A DNA stretch of 64,000 nucleotides. It comes from Hydractinia symbiolongicarpus (Eukaryota; Cnidaria; Hydrozoa; Anthoathecata; Hydractiniidae). A program made the translations under genes and the position numbers. How positions within the stretch are numbered: the first letter of the stretch is position 1; each line of letters begins with the position of its first letter. The notes beneath the pieces were generated by a model. It searched no databases and was not told where the DNA came from. It was given only the letters and a program-made list of their open reading frames with translations. Shown here piece after piece: positions 1 through 13,799 of this stretch. The stretch is from contig NC_079877.1 in NCBI RefSeq assembly GCF_029227915.1, positions 23,089,851-23,153,850 of the forward strand, read 5' to 3'.

Positions 1-153
1 CCGCTAATATAGTTACTTTGTTATTCATTTCGATCCTCTAATTACCTCATTTACTAATGAATACCGAAAAGTGATTTCGATCAATGCCCTTGGATGCTGT
101 AGCTGTCATTTTTTTATGACGTCATTTCTAAATAATATTTTCTCTTCACCCAG

Positions 154-2493
154 GTTGCTGATAAAATGTACACACGACAGAATAAGCATTCCATCGAAGG
201 TTATGGAACTTTTGCCCCTCATCAAGCCCGCGTGTAGTGTAAAGGTAGTATTAACCATATAAGGCTATAACTGCACGATGGTTTTTTAGATAAATGTAAC
301 GTAAACGAAGTTTTAAAAGCACCTAAGCACACCTTTCTTTCATTTTTATTCTAACCCACCGCTATTAAAGTTAACCGTGGCCACACCCTAATCTTTTTTT
401 TCGCTTTAGTAAGGACATTTTCACGGAATGTAGTGAGTTTCCAGTTGAAAACTTTTGACGATGTATATGGATAAGTTTCTTATAAAATACCAAATAGTGC
501 CAGCTCTCTAAATAGTCATTCATTTTCTAACATTTTCAAAACATCTTGCTAACGCCATCATTATGGGTGTAACAACTCGTTTCATGTGTTCCTTCTTTCA
601 TGTACCGGCTAATGTTTTGTTAAAGAATAATTTAATATTCAGAACGAAAGCTGTGCATTAATCGATTGGTTTCATCATTCTCGGCTTAACGTCCGTTTTC
701 CATGCTAGCATGGGTTGGACGGGGTATATTAATGGCCCTCTTCCAATCTGATCTATGTAACAAATGTGCCGAAGTAACTAATTTTCGTGAATTTGCAGAA
801 TAATGATATCCAGCACAACCATTGTTTTTTTTAAACACTCTGTACAAACGGCGACCACGTGCTGATTGCGATGTTTTGCTTATTAAAAATATGTTTCTCA
901 CAGCAAAAAAGTTTCTCGTGCATATACTTTGGCGAACAAGAAAATTCGCAGTTTAGTTTGCATTTCGCAAAAATAACCTTTGTGTACGTGTATAAGTATT
1001 TAGAGATTTTGCGAACATAAACATTCGCGAATCAAGGCTCTTGAAAATTTCGCAATATAAACTTTCACGAGTTTGGTCACTATTCGCGAAATTTAACAAA
1101 AGTTCCTGCATGGCAGGCTTTCTTCACATTCTCAAATTTCGATATATGAATTGCAATTTAAGACGTTTTCTTTTGTTGTATAAAATTATGACTAACACGG
1201 AAACAATCTACTCTTTCACTAATCTGGGGCCGAGGTTGCTTTTCGCATCGGTCTGAAACTAATTTGCCGCCTTTTTTGACTTTTAATCTCTGCAATGGAG
1301 GACCATGTTAGTTCATCTACATTTTTTTTCGGTAGGAGATTCAAAAACAACGTCGTAGATTAAATTGTGGCGAGTTCTAGGTAAGCTACAATGCATGCTT
1401 TCTTCTTTTTGCAACCTCGTTCCCAGTAAACAAAAGATAAGGTTAAACGGACAGAGTTTCAATCTTTATCATCTTAAAATTATTGTTTCTCCTGAAGAGA
1501 AATCTCAAACTTTTAGTTTGGTGAATAAAAATATTCGAATAGTGATAGCTACACTGTTCTGTGGTTCTGTAAAATATTTCTTTTTTTTGCAAAAGTTCTG
1601 TCTACAGGTTTTGATTTTTTAATTGGATTGCGCTTGATAAAAACGTTCTGTCGTTAATAGAGTGATATGTGGCTAGTTTTGTTATCAAAAATAGGTCTAG
1701 CTATATGGAAAACGATATAGTGACTGTAGATAGCACGTTAATGGAATTATGTCAACACTTTTGATGTGTAAAAACTAAGTGTATTTTCTTGCATTAGTAG
1801 AGTTAATAAAAAGATAACGCAATGTGAAAATAGTGTATATCTTTTGATGATTTATGTATCTGCCAATGTAAGAATAAAAAAAATTGTCTCGAGTTGATGT
1901 TTTCCGTAAACAATTAAATTAATTTACGCTTAACTCTAATTTGCTATGTATAACTATTGGTCAGTGATAGAAGCTCCAAAATTGCATCGAAAATATTTTC
2001 TGGAATGATTGCTTTCTGTTACTTCCGCGCCCTTTATTAGCGAGAAAGTTATTTTCATTTAACTAGGAAAAACACAGCCAGTACATGTCTCATTTGGAAT
2101 CACAAATCTATATAACATTGACCAGGTCTATGTTGTTTTTTTGTTTTTAAAAAAAAACAAACTCATCATTGATGAAAAAGCTGGCAAGAATGAGCTTAAT
2201 CGTCAAGGATTAGAGCTCGCGAAATACACTCTTTTTAGATTCGCTTAAATCCGAAATGCCTACTCGAAAAGTTTTTTTAAAAATTTTTTATTGTGTGTAC
2301 ATAATGGCGAAAATTTGCAAATGCGTTTCTGTTTTAGGATAAAGAAAACAGGCGTCGTAGCAAGTGTCGGAAGTTGCGAAAAAAGCGTGGAGTGATGAAT
2401 ATATGTCAGCTTACAGAGTCGCAAGAGCATCGTCGAGAGCTAGAAGAAAACTTAATTGAACCAAGCTTATATTATTACGCAGAATCTAAATAA
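154..2493 (+). CDS. 3' end of an unidentified gene (two exons, 5' part off the window)
   Basis: The product is not recognised. The terminal exon is well supported: an acceptor ending TTTTAG is followed at 2338 by an open frame of about 51 codons that ends in TAA at 2491-2493. It starts DKENRRRSKCRKLRKKRG, a very basic stretch, and ends SLYYYAESK. A possible preceding exon is 154-244, with acceptor TCACCCAG and donor AAG|GTAGTA. Read in the phase that joins the terminal exon it gives a segment starting LLIKCTHDRISIPSKV and ending KPACSVK. The junction is phase-compatible, which is the main reason for pairing the two. Exon 154-244 is also open in another frame that stops at 235-237, so it could instead be a terminal exon of its own. 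The basic KCRKLRKKRG run could be a nuclear-localisation or nucleic-acid-binding patch, but no domain is visible. Confidence is moderate for exon 2338-2493 and low for 154-244. Confidence 0.4.
690..900. repeat. Probable dispersed repeat with a conserved GC-rich end
   Basis: This block lies in the presumed intron of the leftmost gene. It has a more GC-rich edge (CCATGCTAGCATGGGTTGGAC near 701-721) than its surroundings and no splice-bounded reading frame. The core resembles, from memory, a short motif highly repeated in some invertebrate genomes (SINE-like elements). I could not check copy number. The minus-strand open frame across it is taken to be fortuitous. Confidence 0.3.
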
Positions 2494-4993
2494 TACGAAT
2501 GTTCTCGGTTCACTGGTTGCGCTCATCGATGTCAAAATAATAGATTTTTTTACGTTTAAAGATGGATAAAATTTAATCTATGGCTTCCCTGTGACTCTCC
2601 AATAATTTGCCCACCCTTTGCGGAGGGTATGAAAATCTAGAATTTTTAAAGAGGGAAGGAGAGAGGGGGTATTTATACATGACCCCTAACTTGGTTTGAG
2701 CAGAGAAAATATAATACATAGTCTGCTTTTAAATATCTCTCTGTCAATTGCTGCATTTTCGGTGTCGTAAAATCCGACTTCTAGACGAAGATTTCGACGT
2801 TACCTTCACTTCCTATAAGCTAATTTAGACCTATCGAACTTTTTATGAAAAGCTTTTAAAATTAATTTTTAAGATTCCTTATCAATTCTGTGTCAAAGGG
2901 GGGGGGGGCAAATTTCATTTCAAGTATTTTTATATATATGTACAACAATGTATATTGTAAAGTGCAGAAAAAGTTTCTGTTGTATATATAATTTGGTTAA
3001 TATTTTTTTTATTATTTTATACTAGTCTATAAAGGCCTTTCTTCACTAGACGGAATTTTCCGAGCGAATAGAAGTGCAGATATTTAAATTTTTTATTCCG
3101 CGGAGAATATTTATCTGGTGAAGAAAAGCCTTTAGACAGGCAGAATTTTGTTTGCTGAAAAAATCAAGTGACGTTGGATATTTTTGTACTACGTTTAATA
3201 AACCTTTAGTTTTTCTCAAAAGGAATGCCTTTATGTGAAAAAAACCCATCATATCAGAACAAAAATTTTGTAGAGGCGAATTATTGCAGCAGATTGTCTG
3301 TCTGTCTTAGTCATTGAATTTGCTTTGTAAATTTTATAATTATTTTGACTTTAGAAAATATCTTAATTGCTTATAAACATTCCGTTGAGTAGTACATTTA
3401 TTTCTGTGAAAATGGTGGTTAGATTTTTTAGCTTCATCAAGGCGGATGATGAGTATACTATAGTCTGAATTTCGATTGTTATATGCTAATTTTGCCCGGA
3501 AGCAGTCTTGATGTGAATTTCTGTCTGTTTTGACAACTTTTTGTCCCATAACAAAAAAAACGCGCTAAAATCAAGGTCAATCATGCGTACAGGAATTTTG
3601 AAACATTCATTGTTAACCGTCTGAATTTTGCAAGCGGTCAATACGGGTTTTTAGGCATTTTAATTGACTTAGCGCTCTTGACGACGGGCCGATATGGAGT
3701 GGTATTGCGTCGTCGTGCGTGCGTCGTCAAGAAAAATGATAGCTTATTGTAAACAAGTACGAAAAACAAGTTTCAAGAAGCATTGGAAATGATTATATAT
3801 CTAACTCCTACATTACATTTATCGATAATATGATAGAAACAACAACAATGTCAAATGGTTTAACAGATGAAATAAACCAGATTCAGCCACATTTTGTCTG
3901 GATGCTTCTTCGACATGGCTAGTTAACTAGCTACATTTTCCGTAAAAAACGATGATCTGATATCCAGTTTTATCAAAAATACTAAATACAACACGACGAA
4001 ATTATAACAAATATGTCTCCTCTTATTTTCAGACTCGTTCCTTCTGCTTTTTGATTACTCAGTCAATAAAAAACTCGTTGAAGCCCATGTTATTTTTGGC
4101 CAGCTAGCTAGCTAGTTAAAAGATTTACTTCAATATTCGCCAAAAATATCGCCCCAGTCATTGCACCGACCTCACTAGCCCGTTTGGCACTTAGACCTCG
4201 GGCGATATTTTACGGTACAGCCGAGGTAATCGGTTATTATTGTATTAGTACATTGTATATAAGTATCATACTAAAAAAAGTAATTTTAACAAAACAAACT
4301 TTTTTAGTGTTTGTATGAACTATTTTTAATTTCGGTCAACCTCGTTTCCAGGGTTCTGGAATTCTCTCAAGAACTTTGCTGTCAGTTTTGCGAGGTCGTG
4401 AGTATTGTTGTTGCTATATTTCCAAGTCAGAAATTTTGCAAAATTATTTTTTATCATTATAAATACCTTTACTCAAAAAGGTCCGTTTATTATTAGCCTT
4501 GTCGTAATTTCTGACAACATTAACATTGAGTAACCTAAACATCGCCGTATCATGTTATAAAAACATTTGAACACGATGTAAAAGTCCAACTTTCGCCTAT
4601 TTGACCATAAAACCTTCGTAAGGCGTAATTACTGCATCTCGCATATTAGTTTTTATGAACTGACAACGCACGAACTGTCAACGTATTGCAGGGTGGCGGT
4701 AGCTGAAAGTCAAAATCAACAACGTTTTGCGACAGCATAATGTTAAATAACTGTATTCGATTTTGTGTGTTTACATATTCTCTGTCTAACCGAATTTTTT
4801 TCAGCAAAAGTCGCAATCTTTGGCTTTATTAATATTTACCACAATTTAAAATTTCATCTGCTAAAGTCATTATTTAAACCTATATGAGAAATTAGTCAAG
4901 TGGTTTCGTTGTATCTTTATCCATTTTATTCTTTTACTTAAACTTTTTTTACGATATTAATCTTATTTGTGTTCATGGTATCATCATCTGTAT
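2494..4993. other. Intergenic, no gene seen
   Basis: The stretch lies between two convergent genes. It holds low-complexity T and A runs, a G tract at about 2898-2907 and a short CGTCGTGCGTGCGTCGTC stretch near 3709. A copy of the CAACCTCG...CCAGG foldback-repeat end lies near 4337. No open frame here is bounded by plausible splice sites or shows recognisable protein similarity. Confidence 0.5.
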
Positions 4994-6844
4994 TTATAAC
5001 TTGTCAACTTCTTCGTAATTTGACTCGCTTATCGGCTGATTTTCTGCCTCACTTGCATTCGGATTGTTTGTATCTTTATCTTCTTTGCTAATTTCGACGT
5101 CAGAGTCTTTTCTTACTTCTTTGGAACTTACTTCGTTATTATTTGTTTGATCAGTCACAGAGCCCACGCTGCCAATTTCGGGTGCCGTGTTCTCGGTACT
5201 ATGCTTTAGTTTGTCTTTGGAGTCTTCTCCACAATCCTTTAAATCGCTATTTGTATTATGGTTGATAGTTTCGTTGACTACTTTTGATATTGTATTGTTG
5301 CCTTCCTGCTTAATTTGATCGTTACCATCACTCGTTTCAGTATTTTTGTCATCAATATTATCACTAAGGCCGCTCAGAACGTCGGGACTGTTAATGGTAA
5401 CAGCAGTTGCGGTAAGTCCCTTTACTTTATCAGCCTGATAATCACCACTCAAGTCAGCACTAAACTTTGTTATTTCAGTAATACCCCCACTTTCAGCGTT
5501 GCAGCCGGTATTGTAAACAGGCTCGAAAGAGGCTTGTGCATCATTATTTTCGCTACCGTGTTGAGATGCTTCAGTGTCGATTTGTTTTTCTTCTTGATAT
5601 TCCTGATTGTTATTGTTACCAGTAACAATTCTTTCATCGCTTTTTCCTTCCGGATTTTTAACTTTCTCTTCCGAAAGGTTAAAAATGCCGCTATTCAATG
5701 TAACGTATTCGTTTGCTTCAGTCGGGTCGTTATTAATCTTTGGTAACGCTTGATCGTGGTTAGTTACGATACTAACTGCTGAGTTTTCAACTTTGTAAAC
5801 ATCCACGTGAGGAAAGACTTTACCTTTTCCTAAAGTTGGAAGCTTATCACCACTACTTTTCTTTTTCTTCGTGTTCGCAGATCCCTTCTTTGATCGACCA
5901 GATTTTTTTCTTGTTTTTTCGCCAGATTGTTTCGATGGCAGCGGTGTTCTTGATTCTTTTTGAACTGGTGATATTTTGGGCAATCTTGATGATTTCCCTG
6001 TAACAATTCTGGATGATTTCCCTGTAAAATTACAGCAGGAAGAAATGCGTTATGTAGACGAGCGCACAGCGAAGACAATTTACCGATATTTGTATTTTTG
6101 CGTAACTCTTCGCACCTTTCATATGCAACTTTTATTTTGACCTAGTACTTAAGTTGCTAAGAAATTGCTTTAAATTTGATAAAATAAAGTTGCTATAAAG
6201 TTATAAGCAGAAAGTGAGAAAACCCAAAGATTCAAGAAAATTAGACTTCTCGAAAATTAAATATTAATCAAATATTAATCTAAAGCTATACAAAATAAAG
6301 TCTCACAGTGTCAAAACCAATGTAAAACCCAGCAACGCAGTCAAAAATAATTTATTCCCTGCATCTAATATTATTTGTACTAAACATTACTTAGAACTTT
6401 TGCACACCTTAATACAGCTGCTTATAAAGTGGTTGTTTATGCAAAAAAAAATTAAAAAATACGCGTACAAAAGAGAGCCTGCGGAATATTATATATAGAG
6501 ATTTATAGAGCAGAGTGCCGCAAAAATATTATTTAATAATTATAAGGTAAATTTTAGTGCATCTAAATCATGATTCATCAGAAAAAGTGCTTACCTTTCT
6601 TTTTCTGTTTTTCCTTACATACTTCACTATATGTTTTTTGAAGCACTAAACGACAAGTATTTCCTTCTGACCATTTACTAACCCAATCTTTTTGCTTGGT
6701 ATTTAAGGTGGTTACAGGCCTGTACTCTGTATGGGCAACGTACGTTGATTTAACATGACTTTTCCATGTATGTTCTACCCCGGGAAAAACATTTGATCTA
6801 AATGTGCGTGATAAATTCCTATAAGCTTCGCCAAATTCCGCCAT
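4994..6844 (-). CDS. Orphan protein with conserved-looking N-terminus and long disordered acidic tail (two exons)
   Basis: The protein has about 425 residues and I do not recognise it. Exon 1 runs 6844 to 6595, starting MAEFGEAYRNLSRTFRS and ending in a KEKQKKK run before donor AAAG|GTAAGC. Exon 2 runs 6021 to 4994, with acceptor TTTTACAG in matching phase. Residues 1 to about 83 look globular or motif-like, with aromatic residues and short repeats of the HTWKSHV and HTEYRPV kind. The rest is low complexity. First comes a Lys/Ser-rich basic part (PSKQSGEKTRKKSGRSKKG), then about 270 residues rich in Asp, Glu, Asn, Ser and Thr, probably disordered. Two tandem acceptors 24 nt apart, both in frame, could insert or skip eight residues at the junction. 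The start chosen is the only in-frame ATG of exon 1 that precedes the conserved-looking part. The small N-terminal module recalls short ciliary or sperm microtubule proteins in style only; no family is claimed. An antisense open frame at 5315-5746 is a shadow. Confidence 0.6.
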
Positions 6845-8500
6845 AGTTTGTTTAGAATATTCAAATGAAATTTTCTCATATTGCTAGAAATATTAGTTAG
6901 CATATAACAACGTAGTTATGCGTTATTGTTTTTTCACGTGGATTGAAAAGAATCCACCATATTTGTTTACAAACAACTGAATATGGGTACAACTTAGAAG
7001 TTTTGATACCACTGTTGAGAAATCGAAACATGAGATTGTGCGCACACGCACAAAAGAAACAATGTTTTTAAAATGAATGGTATGGTAAATTTTGCCAAAT
7101 GCATTCTTATATCCGTGTACAAACTTTTTGGAATCTTTAGGTAGTGGTTATAAAGCGTCCTAGAGGCATTTAGTTAGCAAAAAATCTGAAAAAAAGAACA
7201 TTTCACCTCAAACACTTCGTCCCCCACTTTTTCTTTATTGATAATTCTTGGATCTGGGTTAATATGCTTAAAATTTCTAGCTAATCATTTTCAACAAAAA
7301 CGACCAACATATTGAAATTCAGCACCAAAATTTATGGAAACATGTATGTTTTCAAGTTTATACACTAAGTACAACTGCCTCTATTAGTAGCCAAACTTTT
7401 GATGTTTTATGAAGAAATGACCACACATTAACTGCAGTGAAAATTTTTCACTGCAGTTAGGTATTATTGTCAAACTCTTATAAAATTTAGAAACTTTAAA
7501 TTACAAAAAATCCTGTTCTAATAATCTTTTGGTATTCTAAATTTCCTATGTTATAAAATTTTTGCTGATAAATTCAAATATGCCACTCATTTTTCTCAAA
7601 AGTTCCTTGTTTTCTTTTTCAAAATTTGATAATGTTAACCCAGATCCGAGAATAGGAATTATCCGATACCTCATCTATTTGTATTAGCAGAAAGTTACAC
7701 TTAGCAGATTTTGTCTGTTCACATTTGCCTCCACCCTCCCCTTAGCAGATTTTTTTCTTACCAATTGCTTTCACCTGCACTGTGTATGTCATCTTGTGTT
7801 TATGGAACTGTATCGAAGCTGAAACGCTAAACAACTTTACTCTTCTCAACACAGGAATATTCATTACCACTGTTTTAAGATAATAAGTGAACAAAATTTA
7901 AACACATAACATGCATATATACAAAATTGAAAATTTTTACTGAATAAACAATTATATTAGCTAATGTGAGCTAATATATAATTGTTTACTTAGATATACC
8001 CTGTCTATTATTTCCTAGATGAGCCATGGTTTAGATTGGGACTTCTAAAGTATTTAATACTCATTTTGGATCTGCTTTGTAACCAACAACTCCCTGCAAC
8101 ATCCAACATCCCACACAGTGTGTCATGTCCCCAATTTCTCTCATGTGGCTTGGGTTAATCCAGGGCTATGGTAAAATTCAGTCTCCCATATTGAATCACT
8201 ACCAAGGGGAAAACCTGGGTCTTCTCCACAATGTGCAAAATTTATAACAACTAAAGCTACAGCACCATAAAGTTACAAGCTGTGTACTATAAATTGGAAG
8301 AGTGTGCACTGATGTGAAAGAAAAAACTTCTTAAACTGAAATATTTCTATTTTAAATTTCTTTAACTAACTTATACATTATTTACGGTATGAAAACAGGT
8401 CCCCTATGTTCTCCAGTGAAATATTGTAAGTTATGATCCATGTAGGAAATTTTTCTGCTTGTCAAGGTATATTTTTTATGACTAGCTATATGTAATAAAC
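6845..8500. other. Divergent intergenic region between the orphan gene and TXN2
   Basis: This region should contain the promoters of both flanking genes, which are transcribed away from each other. No clear TATA box or CpG-rich block is visible. Its main structure is the inverted-repeat element listed separately at 7240-7670. A second small inverted repeat lies near 7949-7985, where AGCTAATAT-type arms flank a short loop. Nothing here encodes a recognisable protein. Confidence 0.4.
7240..7670. repeat. Decayed foldback element centred on a perfect 31-bp palindrome
   Basis: The centre, 7429-7459, is a perfect palindrome starting TAACTGCAGTG. The outer arms match in inverted orientation: GGATCTGGGTTAA at about 7249-7261 pairs with TTAACCCAGATCC at about 7637-7649, and GATAATTC-type sequence flanks both. 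Between centre and ends the arms retain only partial inverted similarity. The pattern fits an old foldback or MITE-like insertion. No target duplication could be assigned. Confidence 0.55.
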
Positions 8501-9929
<1,429 letters not shown>

Positions 9930-10139
9930 TGACGTTAAGAATTAAACGACACTTAGAACAAATTCATATGGTAATTTGTCGAAAATCTTTATTTTAAAAC
10001 GAAAACAATTTGCATCTTTTGTATATAAGGCCACTAATTCTTTTTTTTCGATTTCAGTTAGAACTTCTATATTTTATTTCTATTTTTGTAAGAATGTTCT
10101 CCTAAAGATGTTAGCCTGTGAGTGAAGAGTATTTTTGTG

Positions 10140-10145
10140 AATAAA
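10140..10145 (+). other. TXN2: Candidate polyadenylation signal of TXN2
   Basis: An AATAAA hexamer lies about 210 bp downstream of the TXN2 stop. A second AATAAA follows near 10219. Which one is used cannot be told from sequence. Confidence 0.4.
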
Positions 10146-11662
10146 AACATAGATTTTTGAGAAATTTACTCTGTACGTGAAGAAGTTATTGCAATATTTT
10201 TGTTGACCAGGAGTTCTGAATAAAATTGGGGATTTCTATTAATAAAGTGAGAGGTTTCAGAATGTTGCTTTAAGGAAACATTTTCTACTTGTATAATTTG
10301 TCTCAGAAAACATTTTGTTAATATGGGAATGTCTCCCAATTATCTTTGACTACAAAGAAATAGGAATTACAAAATTAAAACCGATTATGGTATTTTTATT
10401 TCGTATATAAAATGTAGTTTCGTTCGATTGGAAAGAGGCTTTTTTTGATACTACATTTGAGGAATAATGTAATGGGGTGGCATCAGTTTTTCATAATTTC
10501 ACTGTTTTTGACTTCTAACACACTGTTATCCCCTTCCCCAGCATTCAGTGTTGCCGGTCAACCCTCAGGATTCTCAGCTCTTAATCTACATCGAAGTTGA
10601 GGAAAAGCGGGAGCTTCGCAGAGCGTCCTATTAGTCCCCGATTGTAGCTGTTACTCTGTTGCAAACCCTTAAAAAACTTTTAAATAATGTCTAATTATTT
10701 TTTGTCATATTAAGCTGTTATAAACCGAAGGTATAACCTGCATCAGTATATTTTACAAGTTTTGCGAACTTATCTTTATTTGCGAAATTCTAGGCGAGAT
10801 CAATTTGCGAATATAAATCTGAGGAATTTTTATTTTTACTCTTTTTCGTGGTAAAATGCGAACTTCCAAGAACATCTCTCGAATATCTCTGCCACTTATC
10901 GACTTTTCACTATTTTCATTACCATATTTACCTATCCTTTAGGCAGAATATCCGTTTTCAATGTTTTTGTTGTTATTAAACTTTGGAAGAATGGGAAAAA
11001 ATGATTGTCAAGCCCAGATAAAACCAAGTTCAAATCCTACCTTATCTCAATCAATAGACTTGAAGGAAATAAAATAAAGATTTGGGAATAAATTTTTATC
11101 ACAATAATCTTACTTCTAAATAACTCTCGCGATAATTCCGCAAAAACTTGTTTCGCGAAAATTAATCTTCACAAAATCCATTTTCCTAACCCGCGAAAAA
11201 AGCTACTTTTAACTTTGTCGTCATTTTGTCATTTAGAATTTTTGACCTTTTTACGCAAAATGCTAAACCTTTTTTTAAGATTTGTACGTTATTTATGTGA
11301 ACATTGTTCCCAGGGTCTTTTTACTTTTTTGATATTAAAAAAGACCCTGGCGAAGAGAAAAATTTTAATTGTTTTTGCCATTCAACATTTCTTTATTAAA
11401 TTTGCGAAACTTTATTTTCACGATTAATCGTCAACTTTTGTCTAATTTACAAAACACATTGCGATTTGCTCTAGCAGTTCAATTTTCCTTAACTTAATAT
11501 TGCAAATAATGGTCTATATAGTTCTTCCAAAATATCTTCCATTGAAGTATTTCACATTTCTGCAGCTCTGAATGCTGTTAAGTAAAGCGAATGAAGGGAC
11601 GTATGAGTGCGATAAAAATAAGTGTTTGTCGGTTCAGCTTTAATAAAAGTTGTTACTTAAAG

Positions 11663-11674
11663 TAGTATGGTATT
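11663..11674. repeat. Candidate target-site duplication of the Penelope composite (left; right copy 14958-14969)
   Basis: TAGTATGGTATT occurs directly before the inverted block and again directly after the element tail. Twelve matching bases at both boundaries of the inferred insertion are unlikely by chance in this position. The word is AT-rich, so some caution applies. Confidence 0.55.
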
Positions 11675-11712
11675 ATTGAAGATATTATTTCGGTTTGTCT
11701 GTTCAGTATTCA

Positions 11713-12391
11713 TATTACTGTGGAAAGTTTATCATTCTTGAACATGATAGTTTAGTAGGCGACGGTTCGGGAGATCTTTCTCCCATCATGGGGCAAAGTA
11801 AAATGATGTTGCGCATGTATTTATATAATTGCAGAGGATCGAAATTCATAAAAATTAACCAATCAGAAACGAGCTGATAATTATAGTTAATTACGGTAAT
11901 TAACATTTCGGACCTCGATGTAGGTAACTACTTCTTCTGTAGGGCTGGTAAACAAATCTCAGAAAGTTGATACGAGATGCTGTTTATGTGTTTGTTACGT
12001 TCTACGCTGTTGATGGTTTCTTTAATCTTCCTGGCCGTTTTTCTGGATTCTCTGTCAATGATTTTCTTCTCATCCCAATTAAACTGATGACTTCTGCTCC
12101 AGCTGTGGTCCGCAATTTCGTTTTTCTTCACAACTCTGTTTCTCACTGCGCGCATATGTTCTTGTACTCGTTGCTCAAACTTTCTTTTTGTTTCGCTTAT
12201 ATACACTGCATCACAATCTTTGCACTTAGACAAAGTGCTTCTTAGGGTGTCTTTAGAGTTTAGATTGCATTTGATTTTGCGTTGCCTTAAAACTCGACGA
12301 AGGATCTCGCTGGTACCTGTTACAAAGGATAGGAATGCTGATGCGATAAATTCCTCTGATGTTTCCTTGTTGTCTCCGATGTTTCCTTGTT
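11713..12391 (-). repeat. Inverted partial copy of the Penelope-like 3' region
   Basis: Read on the minus strand, this block encodes the GIY-YIG-side segment DCDAVYISETKRKFEQRVQ and continues through the same non-coding tail as 14690-14957, including the hammerhead-like motif. It keeps a linker (RQRKIKCNLNSKDTLRSTLS) that both direct copies lack, and carries a different internal deletion. YIG has become YIS. A short duplicated stretch (GAAACATC.GAG) marks its junction with the RT body near 12355-12391. Confidence 0.8.
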
Positions 12392-13799
12392 GAATTAGTT
12401 GCGAATGTGGAAGAGGCAGTTAAAGATTTACCAAAAGAAGAGGCAGACACAGTAAGAGCTAAAGTAAGCCTCACGCTACAGAAAAGCAAAACACCAAAGG
12501 ACAATTTGCAAAAATCTGAAAGACTGTCATTGAAGAATCTAAAGAAGGACAAAGATATAATAATCCTACCGGCAGACAAGGGGAGAACAACGGTTATCAT
12601 GAATACACCTGACTACATCGACAAGTGTAATGAACACATCAACAACGGGCCTTACAAACTTCTCAAGAAAGATCCCACAGAAGTCATCAAACGAGAAGCG
12701 AGGAACATCATACATCGACGATAAGCAGTATTACCGACTGAAACCTTTTGACGGACCACCACCGCGATTTTACGGACTACCAAAAGTTCATAAACAGGGA
12801 AATCCAATTCGACCAATAGTCTCCTGCACTGGAACACCGCTATACAACCTATCACAATTTGTTGCTTCTATCCTCAGCAAATTCACAGCAAGTGACCACA
12901 GCAAAAACTCAAAAGAATTTTCGGAATACATCAGAGAAATAAAGAAAGCAGACGACGAATGCATGGTATCATTTGATGTCACATCACTCTACACAAATGT
13001 TACCATAAAAGACACCTTAAACATTATTAAAGACCTAATCGAAAACGATGCTGCATTCGGTGAAAAGACAAAGATTCCAGTACCGGATTTTCTGCGTTTG
13101 GTCGAACTTGTTCTAACCAAAACATGGCATCTGTTTAATAAGAACTTCTACACTCAAACAGACGGAGTTGCCATGGGAGGCCCTGCATCATCAGTAGTCG
13201 CAGAAATATACATGAAAGCACACGAGACAACAGCATTAGTCACATCAGACAGACGTCCAAAGGTTTGGAAAAGATTTGTTGACGACGTATTTGCCATAAT
13301 CAAAAGATCTCATCTAGAAGAGTTCCATGAACACATCAACGGCCTACATCGACAAATCAAATTCACCGTTGAGCTTGAACACGATGGAAGTATCGCTTTC
13401 CTGGACACTTTGGTCAAACGCAAGAATAGTTCCATTTCAGTTTCAGTGTATCGTAAACCAACACAAACTGACCAGTACCTTAACTTCGAATCAAACCATC
13501 AGAAATCTTGCAAAGAAAGTGTCATATCTTCATTACTGAATCGTGCCAACAGCGTAGTCAGTGACAAACAGGAGAGGAAAATAGAAATTCGACGTGTAAG
13601 AAATGCATTAATCGCAAATGGTTACAGTCATAAAGTTATCACGCAAGTAAAAAATAAAATGAAGAGAAGATGCAACGGAGACAACAAGGAAACATCAGAG
13701 GAATTTATCGCATCAGCATTCCTACCCTTCGTACCAGGTACCAGCGAGATCCTTCGAACAAAGCAATGTTGTTTACGAAATCCCGTGCAAAGATTGTGA
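12390..13799 (+). pseudogene. Penelope-like reverse transcriptase ORF, frameshifted
   Basis: RT motifs occur in order: PADKGRTTVIM (near 12570), RFYGLPKVHKQGNPIRPIVS (near 12765), SFDVTSLYTNV with the first catalytic Asp (near 12970), GVAMGGPASSVVAEIYM (near 13165), FVDDVFAI carrying the catalytic Asp pair (near 13277), then FLDTLVKRK and VYRKPTQTDQYLNF. The N-terminal part lies in one frame up to a stop at 12722-12724 and the rest continues in another frame, so a one-base indel sits near 12705. After the RT, the link to the GIY-YIG domain is deleted and the frame runs into a stop at 13797-13799 just before the endonuclease segment (VYIDETKKKFKQRVQEH). The start is not defined because the 5' end runs into the inverted block. 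FVDD instead of YVDD is within the family's normal variation. Confidence 0.85.

Larger units (their letters stand above)
9930..11674. other. Intergenic region with dispersed repeats
   Basis: Apart from the TXN2 3' UTR, this holds AT-rich sequence with repeated CGCGAAA/TTTCGCG motifs (about 11120-11180). A short hairpin at 11310-11350 has arms CCAGGGTCTTTTT and AAAAAGACCCTGG and belongs to the foldback family described elsewhere. No gene is seen. Confidence 0.45.

Noticed and set aside
5315-5746. Open frame of 143 codons on the plus strand
   Set aside because: It is fully antisense to the low-complexity tail of the orphan minus-strand gene, with no start context, splice sites or domain features.
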